DNA from: a virus
Direction: 5' to 3' (one strand)
IMG/VR virus record: IMGVR_UViG_3300025245_000002
Span: 1-42,475 of that record
DNA length: 42,475 nucleotides
Made by a program: the position numbers and the translations under genes. The notes beneath the pieces are model-generated. The model was given only the letters and a program-made list of their open reading frames with translations, did no database searches and was not told the DNA's origin. Shown piece after piece: positions 7,432-15,369 of this stretch; within the stretch, counting starts at the first letter, position 1; the number at the start of each line of letters is the position of its first letter.

Positions 7432-7445
7432 TCGGGATAGCTCCA

Positions 7446-7649
7446 TTAGTCGCGGTTGCTCGCCGCTACGGTGTTCGTGTCGATAGTGAGGTTGAAAAGA
7501 ATGTCGCCGAGTGCATGTTCGTCATGCCCCGCGTAAGCGGAAAGCAGCGCGATGAACAGCATCGAGCGAAGCTCTGGATTGAATGGATGGCTCTTCGTGG
7601 CCTTGTCGGCGCACTCGCGCAGCGCCTTTCGATACTGTTTGACGTTCAT
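7446..7649 (-). CDS. Small phage early protein, unknown
   Basis: A 67-aa protein starting MNVKQYRKALRECADKATKS, mostly helical and charged. Its stop overlaps an ATG upstream of the ParB-family gene (TAATG), and its start lies 3 bases after the preceding gene's stop, with GGGA about 7 bases upstream. It is a member of the leftward operon; no family is recognised. Confidence 0.6.
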   Translation of the reverse strand: MNVKQYRKALRECADKATKSHPFNPELRSMLFIALLSAYAGHDEHALGDILFNLTIDTNTVAASNRD

Positions 7650-7652
7650 GGC

Positions 7653-8177
7653 CTAATCCCGGTCGTTTGCTGCGAGGGATTTGAAATCGACGGTTGGTGC
7701 CCGGCGAACTGGATGCTTGCGTGCGTACATCCGCAGCGCACGACCTAACGATGGATCTTTGAGTGCGGTGTCAAGCGAACCAACGACCTGCAAGGTGCGA
7801 TGTGCGGCGATCAAAGCCATTTGCTCAACATCGACTGGAGTGACGGTGATGCCGCACGGGGTATCGCCCTGACGCTCAAGTTCGGCCTCAATCGCGCCGG
7901 CGGCAGTAGCTGCGCAAGTGCAGAACGTGGCGGTGCCGGTGCTCGTGCGCACTTTGACGTTGAACTCTTGCACGAGGTGGGCATGAATCGCGATCGCCTG
8001 GCGGAGATCGTCAACAGTGGAGCCAAGCATGTCAGGGAAGCCTGCGCCTACAAGGAGACTGTTTGCATTGGTGGCAGCGGCCTGCAACGTCTGCATGCTG
8101 GCAAACAGCGCCGACGCGTGATCACTCAGCGAGGAATCAGGCGCGGTCATGGTTGCGTGAGGGAGTGCGGCATTCAA
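7653..8177 (-). CDS. Phage early protein, unknown, TTG start
   Basis: A 174-aa protein. A TTG start at 8177 is chosen because it overlaps the upstream stop as TTGA and has GAGG 7 bases before it; an ATG at 8150 lacks any ribosome-binding site. The N-terminal half is Ala/Ser/Thr-rich and helical. The C-terminal third (RMYARKHPVRRAPTVDF) is basic and might contact nucleic acid. No domain is recognised. Confidence 0.55.
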   Translation of the reverse strand: MNAALPHATMTAPDSSLSDHASALFASMQTLQAAATNANSLLVGAGFPDMLGSTVDDLRQAIAIHAHLVQEFNVKVRTSTGTATFCTCAATAAGAIEAELERQGDTPCGITVTPVDVEQMALIAAHRTLQVVGSLDTALKDPSLGRALRMYARKHPVRRAPTVDFKSLAANDRD

Positions 8178-8365
8178 TTGCGCACCTCGCAAGGGGCGCC
8201 ATCGGGAAGGTGTGCAGACGTCTGCACAATGCGACGAACAGGCTCAGCAAGATTGCGGGCCTTGATGTAGTCATGACCTTTCAGGCCAGCATAGGGATCA
8301 TGGGTCTGTTTCACCACCCGTATCTGATCGGTGCAAGTAGGGGTACTGCGTGCCGCATCATCCAT
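8174..8365 (-). CDS. First gene of the leftward operon, small unknown protein
   Basis: A 63-aa protein starting MDDAARSTPTCTDQIRVVKQ with the strongest ribosome-binding site in the operon: AGGAGG five bases before the ATG. It sits 27 bases downstream of the predicted start of the leftward promoter, the usual place for a phage pL-type first gene. The 16-bp palindrome at 8212-8227 is in frame and codes for VQTSA. No family is recognised. Confidence 0.65.
   Translation of the reverse strand: MDDAARSTPTCTDQIRVVKQTHDPYAGLKGHDYIKARNLAEPVRRIVQTSAHLPDGAPCEVRN
8212..8227. repeat. 16-bp palindrome family, copy 2 (perfect)
   Basis: GTGCAGACGTCTGCAC is a perfect 16-bp palindrome inside the first gene of the leftward operon. 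Other perfect copies are at 14583, 25546 and 39101. Confidence 0.9.
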
Positions 8366-8398
8366 AAAATCCTCCTAACAGTTGAACTGCTTGGGTGG

Positions 8399-8428
8399 AC
8401 TATAGCAAATGATAGGTATAAAAGACAA
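8399..8428 (-). promoter_or_regulatory. Leftward early promoter (pL-type)
   Basis: Read on the minus strand, TTGTCT (8428-8423) and TATAGT (8404-8399) are separated by 18 bases. Two operator copies overlap the -10 and -35 boxes, so repressor binding would block RNA polymerase directly. The predicted start is near 8392, giving a 27-base leader before the first gene. Confidence 0.7.
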
Positions 8429-8460
8429 GCAAATGCTAAATATCACATGATCATTTGCTA
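8403..8460. promoter_or_regulatory. Left operator cluster, three 12-bp sites
   Basis: Three copies of the near-palindrome TAKCANNTGMTA are found: TAGCAAATGATA (8403-8414), AAGCAAATGCTA (8427-8438) and GATCATTTGCTA (8449-8460). A fourth, overlapping match is at 8441-8452. Spacing between centres is 24 and 22 bp. They flank the repressor gene together with the right cluster at 9316-9365, as in lambda OL and OR. The repressor and Cro-like proteins are the likely ligands. Confidence 0.75.
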
Positions 8461-8513
8461 GGATAATTTAGATATATAGAAATCGTGAAACTGATGCGGG
8501 AGGATATAAGAAA

Positions 8514-8542
8514 CAAAAAAGCCCCGCGACGCGAGGCTTTCA
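8514..8542 (-). terminator. Terminator of the repressor gene
   Basis: On the minus strand, AAAGCCTCGCG pairs with CGCGGGGCTTT across a short loop and is followed by a run of T. It lies 24 bases after the repressor's stop codon and separates it from the left operator region. Confidence 0.75.
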
Positions 8543-8565
8543 GGGGAAGGGGGCTGCGGACCGAC

Positions 8566-9294
8566 TTACCGACGGCGGGCTTTGCGTCGATGCTCGGCCA
8601 TCACCCCGATAATCGTAAGGTGTTCCGTGTCACTGCGAAGCGTAGGGTAGTCGTCATTAAGTGGGGCTAGCTCAAAGATCACTTTGCCGTCTTTGTCGAT
8701 ACCGCGAGGGCGATACTTCTTGAAAGTTGCCTCTTCACGGCCATTTTTCGCGGCGACGTACTCACCTGGGCGCGGTTCCCAGTCCGGTTCGATTACAACG
8801 ATGTCTCCTTCCCTGAACTCAGGAAGCATGGAATCGCCTTCAATCACCAGACCAAATGCCCATGTGGAATAGTCGTCATCCGTATAGATTGTCGCGAAGC
8901 CATCACCTACTTCATATGGTTGCATTATTTCCTTCAAAGCACCTGCCTGTATTGCCGAGATAACCGGAATTGCTCTTCTGCCCAGTGGGAGACTGGTCAC
9001 GTTCGCGTCAAATTGCTCTTTCCCTTCAGAAATGAACGGTAGCAATTTACCACGACTTGCTTCCTCAGGGGGATGAACCCGGTCAAGCCACAAAGTGGGC
9101 AGTTCGGCCGCGATCTCAATCGCACGCGCTGCCTTTTCGCCAAAGTTCTTTCCATCCCGATATTTTTCGGATAGCACCTGCGATAGGCGAGTCTCGTCAA
9201 TGCCCGTTTGACGGGCGAACTGCGCAACGTTGCCGCCCGTGCGACGGCTAATCTCCTCTCGGAGGTTCTGACGACGAATTGAGTTCATGTCCAT
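8566..9294 (-). CDS. CI-like phage repressor (XRE HTH plus S24 peptidase)
   Basis: A 242-aa two-domain repressor. An N-terminal XRE-type HTH (about residues 20-65, VAQFARQTGIDETRLSQVLS) is followed by a linker with an Ala117-Gly118 cleavage site (SAIQAGAL) and a LexA/S24 domain with catalytic Ser155 (EGDSMLPEF) and Lys192 (ATFKKY). RecA-stimulated self-cleavage would inactivate it on DNA damage and induce the prophage. It should hold down both early promoters through the six operator copies. The start MDMNSIRRQNL is chosen by family resemblance; ATGs at 9336 and 9321 are in frame but lie in the operators. No clear ribosome-binding site marks any of them. Confidence 0.9.
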   Translation of the reverse strand: MDMNSIRRQNLREEISRRTGGNVAQFARQTGIDETRLSQVLSEKYRDGKNFGEKAARAIEIAAELPTLWLDRVHPPEEASRGKLLPFISEGKEQFDANVTSLPLGRRAIPVISAIQAGALKEIMQPYEVGDGFATIYTDDDYSTWAFGLVIEGDSMLPEFREGDIVVIEPDWEPRPGEYVAAKNGREEATFKKYRPRGIDKDGKVIFELAPLNDDYPTLRSDTEHLTIIGVMAEHRRKARRR

Positions 9295-9315
9295 TGCCGG
9301 ATTAGAAGCGATATT

Positions 9316-9365
9316 TAGCATTTGCGACACTATCATTTGCTTGACCTAACACCTATCAGTTGCTA
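9316..9365. promoter_or_regulatory. Right operator cluster, three 12-bp sites
   Basis: Three copies of the operator are present: TAGCATTTGCGA (9316-9327), TATCATTTGCTT (9331-9342) and TATCAGTTGCTA (9354-9365), the last fitting the dyad best. Spacing is 15 and 23 bp. The second touches the -35 and the third touches the -10 of the rightward promoter; the first two also lie where the repressor's own promoter must be. I could not identify that promoter with confidence. Confidence 0.75.
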
Positions 9366-9369
9366 AAGT
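9341..9369 (+). promoter_or_regulatory. Rightward early promoter (pR-type), leaderless
   Basis: TTGACC (9341-9346), 17 bases, then TAAAGT (9364-9369) make a near-consensus sigma-70 promoter. The predicted first transcribed base is 9376, which is the A of the Cro-like ATG. No ribosome-binding site precedes that ATG, so the mRNA appears leaderless. Confidence 0.75.
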
Positions 9370-9375
9370 TCGGGA

Positions 9376-9678
9376 ATGAAAAAACTTCTCGACTATCTAA
9401 ACGGCCTGTCTGTTGCAGCTCAGGAGGATTTTGCGAAGCGTTGCGCTACCACGGTTGGCTATTTGCGGCAGATCGCCTACGGCCATCGCGAGTGCCAGCC
9501 TGCTCTCGCAATCAACATTGAACGTGAGTCCGAACGCGAACTCACTTGCGAAGAACTTGTGCCCACTGGCGTGGACTGGGCGTACATCCGCGCCGAACGT
9601 CGCCAGGAGAGCCAGCGACGGAAGAACCCGGATCGACGCGGCTCGCGTCGCAAGGGGCCGGGTGAGCAAATCGAGTAG
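9376..9678 (+). CDS. Cro/YdaS-like DNA-binding regulator
   Basis: A 100-aa protein starting MKKLLDYLNGLSVAAQEDFA. The pattern of FAKRCATTVGYLRQIAYGHR, followed by ALAINIERES, is the YdaS/Cro-type helix-turn-helix found in lambdoid immunity regions, where the protein antagonises the repressor and turns down early transcription. The C-terminal tail is Arg-rich (RRKNPDRRGSRRKG). It is divergent from the repressor and directly downstream of the right operators, the usual Cro position. The start codon coincides with the predicted transcription start. Between its end and the next gene (9679-9853) I see only a weak dyad, ACTTC-N7-GAAGT near 9748. Confidence 0.8.
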   Translation: MKKLLDYLNGLSVAAQEDFAKRCATTVGYLRQIAYGHRECQPALAINIERESERELTCEELVPTGVDWAYIRAERRQESQRRKNPDRRGSRRKGPGEQIE

Positions 9679-9853
9679 TCGCCAAGTTGTTTTTCTAGTT
9701 AGTTCTAACCAAGGCGAGCCCCGGCCAGAAGTCGACACTTGTTCTCGCACTTCTCAATTTGAAGTATAGGCCGAGCCGCAAATAGTACGAACCGTATCGA
9801 AATATTAGTCGAGCGTTTTGTTGTCTGAAACCCAAGAGAGAAGGGGCATTACT

Positions 9854-10324
9854 GTGGAGTTGTTACCTGCTTACCAAGCAATGATCAAGGTCCATGGCTG
9901 GAACGGGACTGCTGCAACCCTGGGCATGACCAAGTCAGCCCTGGAGCAGCGTGTGTACGAGGTGAAGGGCAGCGGCATGCGCGTTGACACGGCGCTGCTG
10001 ATACAGGAGTACTCCGGCACGAAACACTTCGCGCAAGCGGTCGCACACGCAAGTGGCGGCGTGTTCTATGCGCTTCCGGAGCCTGGTGATCTTTCGGACG
10101 TTGAGCTGCACGACAAGTTCCATGAGCTGTATGGCGAGTTGGGCGAGCTTTCAACCGAGTACACCGGGGCTAAGAAGGATGGCTCGATCGACGCGACTGA
10201 GCGCGCGAAGCTGGAGATCCTGGCGGGCCGCATGCACAAGACGATCCGCGAGCTGATGACCCTGATGTTCCTGATTAACTGCCCGATCCCGAACCCGGCG
10301 ACATTGTCCAGGGAGGGTGCGTAA
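9854..10324 (+). CDS. CII/YmfL-like phage regulatory protein
   Basis: A 156-aa protein. The GTG start at 9854 is chosen because AAGGGG lies 7 bases upstream; an in-frame TTG at 9818 has none. The N-terminal half (MIKVHGWNGTAATLGMTKSA and onward to LIQEYSGTKHFAQAVAHASG) follows the CII/YmfL phage regulator pattern: a helix-turn-helix suited to lysogeny decisions. The C-terminal half is helical and acidic. It follows the Cro-like gene on the same strand, the typical place for a CII-class protein, and overlaps the next ATG by one base (TAATG). Confidence 0.65.
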   Translation: MELLPAYQAMIKVHGWNGTAATLGMTKSALEQRVYEVKGSGMRVDTALLIQEYSGTKHFAQAVAHASGGVFYALPEPGDLSDVELHDKFHELYGELGELSTEYTGAKKDGSIDATERAKLEILAGRMHKTIRELMTLMFLINCPIPNPATLSREGA

Positions 10325-10749
10325 TGTCCAAACACGAATTGCCTCGACGTGGCAGCCGGCCGGCTAACGGGCTTTCTGCACTCCTGTCCCTTGGTGGCCG
10401 CGCCGCCATCGCCGCGTTGTATCGCGTCGCTGGTAAATCCATCACCCGCACGTCCTTTGATGTTCTTGTCATCGAGCAGTTGCTCTTCTACGGGCTGATC
10501 GAGAAGGATGGCGCCGACGTGCAGTTGACCGATGCGGGGCGGGAGTACCTCGGCGTTGCCAAACCGACGGAAGCATGGGTTGGCAAGTTACCAGAACCAC
10601 GCACCGGTAACGGCTTTAAGCCCCTGCGCGCCCGCAGCGCGATGGTGTTCCGGCCTGGTGCGTTTGACTTCCGCGCTTCGCCGTCCATCGTGGCGGGTGA
10701 AGAAGTGCCGTACAAAGGCCCGACGAGCTTTGCGGGAGCCAGGTCTTGA
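10324..10749 (+). CDS. Winged-helix-like phage early protein, unknown
   Basis: A 141-aa protein. Residues about 25-80 (IAALYRVAGKSITRTSFDVL to LTDAGREYLG) have the helix and wing spacing of a winged helix-turn-helix. The C-terminus is Pro/Gly-rich and probably unstructured. Its ATG overlaps the upstream stop by one base and its own stop overlaps the next start, so it is part of the replication operon. A DNA-binding role in replication initiation is possible but only inferred from this context. Confidence 0.6.
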   Translation: MSKHELPRRGSRPANGLSALLSLGGRAAIAALYRVAGKSITRTSFDVLVIEQLLFYGLIEKDGADVQLTDAGREYLGVAKPTEAWVGKLPEPRTGNGFKPLRARSAMVFRPGAFDFRASPSIVAGEEVPYKGPTSFAGARS

Positions 10750-13625
10750 TTGATGATGTTGGTCGCGTAGTCCTCCAAATGCAGTTGGCGGATATGCCGC
10801 CATTGCCTTCTGACCATCCGAAGCTTGATGGGAAGATTTACCGTTTCGGGCCAAAGAAGAAGGCATGGTATGTGTTGCGCCGTACCACGCTGCGAAGTGG
10901 TCGCGAGGTCATCACTGGTGCATATGGGATATACATCGGTCTCGACCCGGGCACGATTCAGGTAACTTGCGAATCCGACGAGATGTCCGCCGAGGAACGC
11001 GCCGACCTGGCTGCGAAGCGGCGGGAGGAGGAGGAGCGCGCGGCGGAAGAAAAACGCCGTGAGCAGCAGCTCGCCGCCAATCGTGCGCTGGACGAATGGA
11101 ACAAGGCCGAACGCAACCCGGTTGCTCATGCCTACTTAGATCGGAAGAAGATCACTGCCGAGGGCGTGCGCGTCAATGACAAGGGTGAGCTTCTCATCCC
11201 AATGATGCGCGCAGGCCAGATGGTCGGCCGCCAGCGCATTGACCCGGCCGGGAACAAGCGCTACAGCAGCGGTATGGACAAGGTCGGTGCGGCGTGCCTG
11301 CTCGGCGGCGTTGCTGGTCAAGCCGGCGACGCCGGTGTTATTGGCCTGGGTGAAGGCTACGCCACATGTCGAACTGTTCGCATGGCATCTGCCTTGCTCG
11401 GCGAAGATTTTCCCGTGGCGGTGGCATTCGATGCCGGCAGTATCGGTGTCGTTGCGCAGGAGCTGCGGCGCCGGCATCCAGGCGCGCACATGCTATTCCT
11501 GGTCGATGATGATTACCTGTTGGAGCAGCGTTTCACCGAGCACTTGGCCCGTGAATTCGATGTGCAAGTGCATGTGCCGATCGATGGGGCAGAGCATACG
11601 ATCCAGAATTCCGGCGGCGAATCGGTACAGGTTACCGCGCAGTGGTGCGTTGACACGAACGGCGTCGACTACATCGCAAGCGATGTGCGCAGGGGACGCA
11701 GAATCGACACGAGGAAGTTTGAGAATGCCGGCCTGTCGCGCAGCATGGCGGCCGCAAAGCTCGTCGGAAACGCCTCGCTCGCGATCCCATCGTTTGGGGA
11801 TAGGGGCGGGCGTAAGCTGACCGATTGGAACGACTTGCACGCGGAGAAGTCGCTTGAAGTTGTGGCGTCGCAACTCGCGCCCGTTCTTCTTGCCGCGAAG
11901 CGGCCTAAAACTGTCCCTCCTTCGGAAGGCGGCGGACAAGCGGTGTCTGCCTTGCCTGCGGCAGTGGGTGCCAATCAGTCGCCCGACATCCCTGCAGCGC
12001 CGTCAGCGGCCATTGATAACTATGCTGGGTCCATTGGTTCTCCCGCCCCCTCTCCTGATGATGCGGCCGCGCGAGCGGACGCAATGCCGGACGACGTAGG
12101 GCTGCTCCCCCCGCCCCCCTCAACTGCGGATGTGGCGCCGGAGGGGGAGGTCGGGCTAGTGTCGCTGGAATGGGCGCTGTCGCATTGCGCGCTGATCCAG
12201 GGGACGACCGAAGTGTGGGATTCGGTGAACAAACTGCGCATGAAGGCCAAGGCGTTTGTCACCATGGTCGGCAAGGAAAGCGCCAAGCAATGGGAGAACA
12301 GCCCGCAACGGCGGTCCATCAGCCCTCGTAACCTCCCGGCTACGGTGCGCGGCGTTGCAGCGACTACCGGGGGGGCGGGGGATGACTCCCTCTTGATGAT
12401 GCTGGAGCGGTACACGCTGTTGTATGGCACAAAAACCGTATGGGACCACGACCGCCGCAAGATCATCGGCTACGACGCCATGGCGCTGTCGCGCGGCGCG
12501 AATCTGGCCGAGCGCTGGCTGGAGCATTCCATGCGACGCGAGATCGATCTGGAGAACCTGGTCTTTGATCCGACGCAGACGGTCGATCTGAAGACGCATA
12601 TCAACATGTTCGAAGGTTTCCCATTGAAGCCGAAGAAGGACGACGAGAAAGCCGGCCTGGCGCTGGAGCTGCTGGCAAGCCTGTGCTTTTCCGAGCCGAA
12701 CCGGGAGGAGCTGTTCCAGTGGGTACTGCGCTGGCTGGCCTACCCGCTACAGCACCCCGGAGCCAAGATGCAAACAGCACTCTTGTTCTTTGGCGAGAAG
12801 CAGGGTACTGGCAAAAGCCTTTTCTTCGAGGGTATCGTCAAGCCCATTTACGGTGAATACGGCGCGACCGGTGGCCAGAACCAGCTGGACTCCACTTACA
12901 CCGTGTGGCGGTCGCAGAAGCTGTTCGTGCTGTTCGAAGAGATTCTCTCGCGCCAGGACAAATACAGTTCCATTGGGCTGATCAAGCACATGATCACGGG
13001 CCGCACACAGCCTATCAGCCAGAAGTTCAAGGATGACCGCGACGAGGCCAACCACATGAACACGGTAATGCTGTCGAACGAGTTCCAGGCTGTACCGCTG
13101 GAGCCGCACGACCGCCGCTTCTGTGTTGCCGATGTGCGCACCGATCTGGACCCTGAGCTGCTCGGGAGAATCAAGGCCGTGCTGGAGGATGGCCTGATCG
13201 AGGCCTTCTATGCCTTCCTGCTGGAGTATCCCTTAGGCGACTTCAACCCTCATACGTGGCCGCCAATGACCGCGGCGAAAGAGCGTGTCATCAGCTTTGG
13301 CCGGCCCGATTGGGAGGCGTTCTATCTCGCCTGGTCAGGTGGCGAGCTGGACGCACCGTATTGCTCCTGTCTGTCGAATGACCTGTACCTGGCCTACGAC
13401 CGCTACTGCTCCCGATACGGGTTGCGAGGGCAGTCGCTTACCAAGTTTGCCGAGTTGATGGGGAACCGCCTCAAGAAGGACCGTCAGTGGGTGACCATCG
13501 GTGCGAAGCGGAAGCTGCTGACCGTACTGCATGTGCCGGATCAAGAGGGCGATCCTCCCGATGAGTCGTTGAGTGCTCGTTGCGAACGCTTCCGCCGACT
13601 GGCGGACATCAAGGCCGAGATCTAA
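10746..13625 (+). CDS. Phage primase-helicase (TOPRIM plus SF3 helicase)
   Basis: A 959-aa replication protein. An N-terminal region with a charged helix (residues about 80-115) leads to a TOPRIM domain with GLGEGYATC (about 200-208), LVDDDY (about 253-258) and LTDWNDLH, typical of phage DnaG-like or D5-like primases. A low-complexity Pro/Ala linker (about 385-475) joins it to a helicase with Walker A GEKQGTGKS (about 682-690), the acidic motif LFEEI and the sensor-like VMLSNEF, matching DUF5906/superfamily 3. It would unwind the origin and prime synthesis. The TTG start has GGGAG 7 bases upstream and overlaps the previous stop as TTGA; ATG codons at 10779 and 10794 are alternatives. A repeat-rich candidate origin follows directly. 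Confidence 0.9.
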   Translation: MIDDVGRVVLQMQLADMPPLPSDHPKLDGKIYRFGPKKKAWYVLRRTTLRSGREVITGAYGIYIGLDPGTIQVTCESDEMSAEERADLAAKRREEEERAAEEKRREQQLAANRALDEWNKAERNPVAHAYLDRKKITAEGVRVNDKGELLIPMMRAGQMVGRQRIDPAGNKRYSSGMDKVGAACLLGGVAGQAGDAGVIGLGEGYATCRTVRMASALLGEDFPVAVAFDAGSIGVVAQELRRRHPGAHMLFLVDDDYLLEQRFTEHLAREFDVQVHVPIDGAEHTIQNSGGESVQVTAQWCVDTNGVDYIASDVRRGRRIDTRKFENAGLSRSMAAAKLVGNASLAIPSFGDRGGRKLTDWNDLHAEKSLEVVASQLAPVLLAAKRPKTVPPSEGGGQAVSALPAAVGANQSPDIPAAPSAAIDNYAGSIGSPAPSPDDAAARADAMPDDVGLLPPPPSTADVAPEGEVGLVSLEWALSHCALIQGTTEVWDSVNKLRMKAKAFVTMVGKESAKQWENSPQRRSISPRNLPATVRGVAATTGGAGDDSLLMMLERYTLLYGTKTVWDHDRRKIIGYDAMALSRGANLAERWLEHSMRREIDLENLVFDPTQTVDLKTHINMFEGFPLKPKKDDEKAGLALELLASLCFSEPNREELFQWVLRWLAYPLQHPGAKMQTALLFFGEKQGTGKSLFFEGIVKPIYGEYGATGGQNQLDSTYTVWRSQKLFVLFEEILSRQDKYSSIGLIKHMITGRTQPISQKFKDDRDEANHMNTVMLSNEFQAVPLEPHDRRFCVADVRTDLDPELLGRIKAVLEDGLIEAFYAFLLEYPLGDFNPHTWPPMTAAKERVISFGRPDWEAFYLAWSGGELDAPYCSCLSNDLYLAYDRYCSRYGLRGQSLTKFAELMGNRLKKDRQWVTIGAKRKLLTVLHVPDQEGDPPDESLSARCERFRRLADIKAEI

Positions 13626-13636
13626 CAGTGAGCAAG

Positions 13637-13896
13637 AACAGGGTTATTAACAGGGGTTTTACAAACCCGGTACAGCGCAAAGCTAGCATTCATGCGGTGT
13701 TAACAGGGTTAACAGGGTTTGCAGGGGTTCCACGCGTGCGCGGGCGTATTTCTTAGATTACAGAAGCTGTAAGTTTTTTGATATGTGCGTGTAATCACAC
13801 CCTGTTAACCCTGTTAACCCTGTTAAGGCAAGCATTCATGCGGGTTTCAGCGTAACAGGGTTCAGTGAAGGCATGTAAAAGGTCTGTTCAACAGGA
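13637..13896. repeat. Iteron-like repeats, candidate replication origin
   Basis: The 306-base gap after the primase-helicase gene is full of the 9-bp unit GTTAACAGG. Two tandem units lie at 13699-13719 on the plus strand and three at 13800-13826 on the minus strand, with single AACAGG units at 13637, 13649, 13854 and 13890. A second direct repeat, AGCATTCATGCGG, is at 13685-13697 and 13831-13843. The inverted clusters are separated by an AT-richer stretch near 13750-13795. Iterons beside an initiator or helicase gene are typical of phage and plasmid origins. The inverted arrays could also form a long hairpin affecting transcription. Confidence 0.6.
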
Positions 13897-13937
13897 TTCA
13901 GGGGCTCGGACAGAGCGAGTAAATAAAGGAAATGGGA

Positions 13938-14534
13938 ATGCAAGTGATAGAAGTCGACGGGATTGCGTACGAAGCGATCGAAGTGGCGAACCAGGTTCCG
14001 CGCACTGGGCCGCGCGGAGCGTCAGTGGCAAGTGGGCCTGGCGATGAGCAGTTTGAGGCTAGGCTGGAGAATTGGCGTCGCGCCGTTCGTGGCGCGGAAA
14101 AACGTGGCGGAGGCGCGCAATGCTGTGCGGCCTGGGCGCGCCAGTATGTTCTTCAACGTGCAGTTGCGGCAGGGGGCACCCTGGCGCCGGCTGACGAGGG
14201 CAGCAGGTTGCAGCGCCCACTGGCGTGCACAGTTGCGGAACTGGACGGATGGGTGGTCGAGGCGGCATGGCGCCAGCTCGGCGACGCGAACGAGCGCCAG
14301 GTGTTGAAGGCGCTCCATATCCACCAGTGGCCAGCGGATCAGCTGCGCCGATTCGTGCGCGGCGTGCGGGGACGACATATGCCGCTGCTGATTGGCAACG
14401 CGGAAAGGAACCTAAGGAGTATCTTGATAACCTTAGGTAGCCCGGCTACCATTCAGGCTACAACTCGCCTGCCGGGGTATCCCGAGCCTTCAGCCGAATC
14501 GGCGTCTCCCTCGCGGAGGCGCCTGTTCGTCTGA
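13938..14534 (+). CDS. Candidate late-gene regulator (Q-like)
   Basis: A 198-aa protein starting MQVIEVDGIAYEAIEVANQV; AAGGA lies 7-8 bases upstream. An ATG six bases earlier is possible. A conserved-looking core has LENWRRAVR, then CAAWARQYV, then LDGWVVEAAWRQLGDANERQ and VLKALHI, ending in a helix-turn-helix-like segment. This ordering resembles the Q-type antitermination or late regulators of Burkholderiales phages, which have a sigma-region-4-like module. Position supports the call: it is the last early gene, followed by a strong terminator and then the late genes. The similarity is from memory of patterns and is moderate. Confidence 0.5.
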   Translation: MQVIEVDGIAYEAIEVANQVPRTGPRGASVASGPGDEQFEARLENWRRAVRGAEKRGGGAQCCAAWARQYVLQRAVAAGGTLAPADEGSRLQRPLACTVAELDGWVVEAAWRQLGDANERQVLKALHIHQWPADQLRRFVRGVRGRHMPLLIGNAERNLRSILITLGSPATIQATTRLPGYPEPSAESASPSRRRLFV

Positions 14535-14549
14535 AGGGAGGCAACAACC

Positions 14550-14580
14550 AAAGCCCGCCGCTGAGCGGGCTTTTCTTTTT
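14550..14580 (+). terminator. Rho-independent terminator before the late genes
   Basis: A 9-bp stem, AAAGCCCGC (14550-14558) with GCGGGCTTT (14565-14573), has a 6-base loop and is followed by TCTTTTT. It separates the early rightward operon from the late region and is a natural target for a Q-like antiterminator. Confidence 0.85.
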
Positions 14581-14582
14581 CC

Positions 14583-14598
14583 GTGCAGACGTCTGCAC
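14583..14598. repeat. 16-bp palindrome family, copy 3 (perfect)
   Basis: GTGCAGACGTCTGCAC lies between the terminator and the first late gene, in noncoding DNA. This copy is under no coding constraint, which favours a binding-site role. Confidence 0.9.
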
Positions 14599-14613
14599 TT
14601 CCCGGAGATCTAC

Positions 14614-15369
14614 ATGACCGTTGACGTGCGCGATGCAGTAAAGCAGCTGACCGCAGGGATGCTGGTGGAAGAGAAGCAGGTCAAGTTTGCCACACGGGTG
14701 GCGTTGACGCGCGTGGCGGTCAAGAGCAAGCAGGCCGAGGAAAGAGAGATGCGCGACGTCTTCGATAAGCCTACACCGTTCACCATGTCGGGACTGTTCG
14801 TGCGGCCGGCCACGAGCGACAGCCTCACCGCCGAAGTAAAGCTGAAAGACTTTGCCAGCAAGAGCAGTACCCCTGCCGCCAAATACATGGCAGCGCAGAT
14901 CAAGGGCGGGACACGTGGGCAAAAGCGATTCGAGCGAGCGCTGGAAGCCATCGGCGCACTGCCACCGGGCTACCGCGTGGTGCCTGGTGAGGGCGCGGAG
15001 CTGGATGACTACGGAAACATGAGCCGTGGACAGATCGTGCAGATCCTGGCCTACTTCCGTGTCTTCCCTGAGGCGGGCTACAAAGCCAATATGACGGACA
15101 AGCGCCGCGAAGCACTGCAGCGCGGCAACAAGACACGACAAGGCGTTTCCTACTTTGTGGGAAGACCTGGTGATCGACTCCCACTCGGCATCTATCAACG
15201 GGTGCATTTTGCGCGCGGCACCGCCATCAGGGCTGTGATGATCTTCGTGCGCAACGTCACCTATCAGGCGACGTTCGACTTTGAATATGTGGCGAAGCTG
15301 GCCATCGAGCAGCACTTCAAGGGTGAATTCCAGCGCGCCCTGGCCGAAGCGCGGGCATCCCAGCGCTGA
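14614..15369 (+). CDS. Conserved phage protein upstream of terminase, unknown
   Basis: A 251-aa protein starting MTVDVRDAVKQLTAGMLVEE with GGAG 6 bases before the ATG. It is soluble, basic and mixed alpha/beta, with the stretch FVRPATSDSLTAEVKLKDFA and a Lys/Arg-rich middle. The architecture recalls minor structural or tail-completion proteins of siphophages, but I cannot assign a family. It is the first gene after the late regulator and lies just before the terminase genes. Confidence 0.7.
   Translation: MTVDVRDAVKQLTAGMLVEEKQVKFATRVALTRVAVKSKQAEEREMRDVFDKPTPFTMSGLFVRPATSDSLTAEVKLKDFASKSSTPAAKYMAAQIKGGTRGQKRFERALEAIGALPPGYRVVPGEGAELDDYGNMSRGQIVQILAYFRVFPEAGYKANMTDKRREALQRGNKTRQGVSYFVGRPGDRLPLGIYQRVHFARGTAIRAVMIFVRNVTYQATFDFEYVAKLAIEQHFKGEFQRALAEARASQR

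Noticed and set aside
13699-13826. CRISPR-like array in the repeat region after the primase gene
   Set aside because: Units are 9 bp, tandem without spacers and in both orientations; they fit iterons, not CRISPR repeats.
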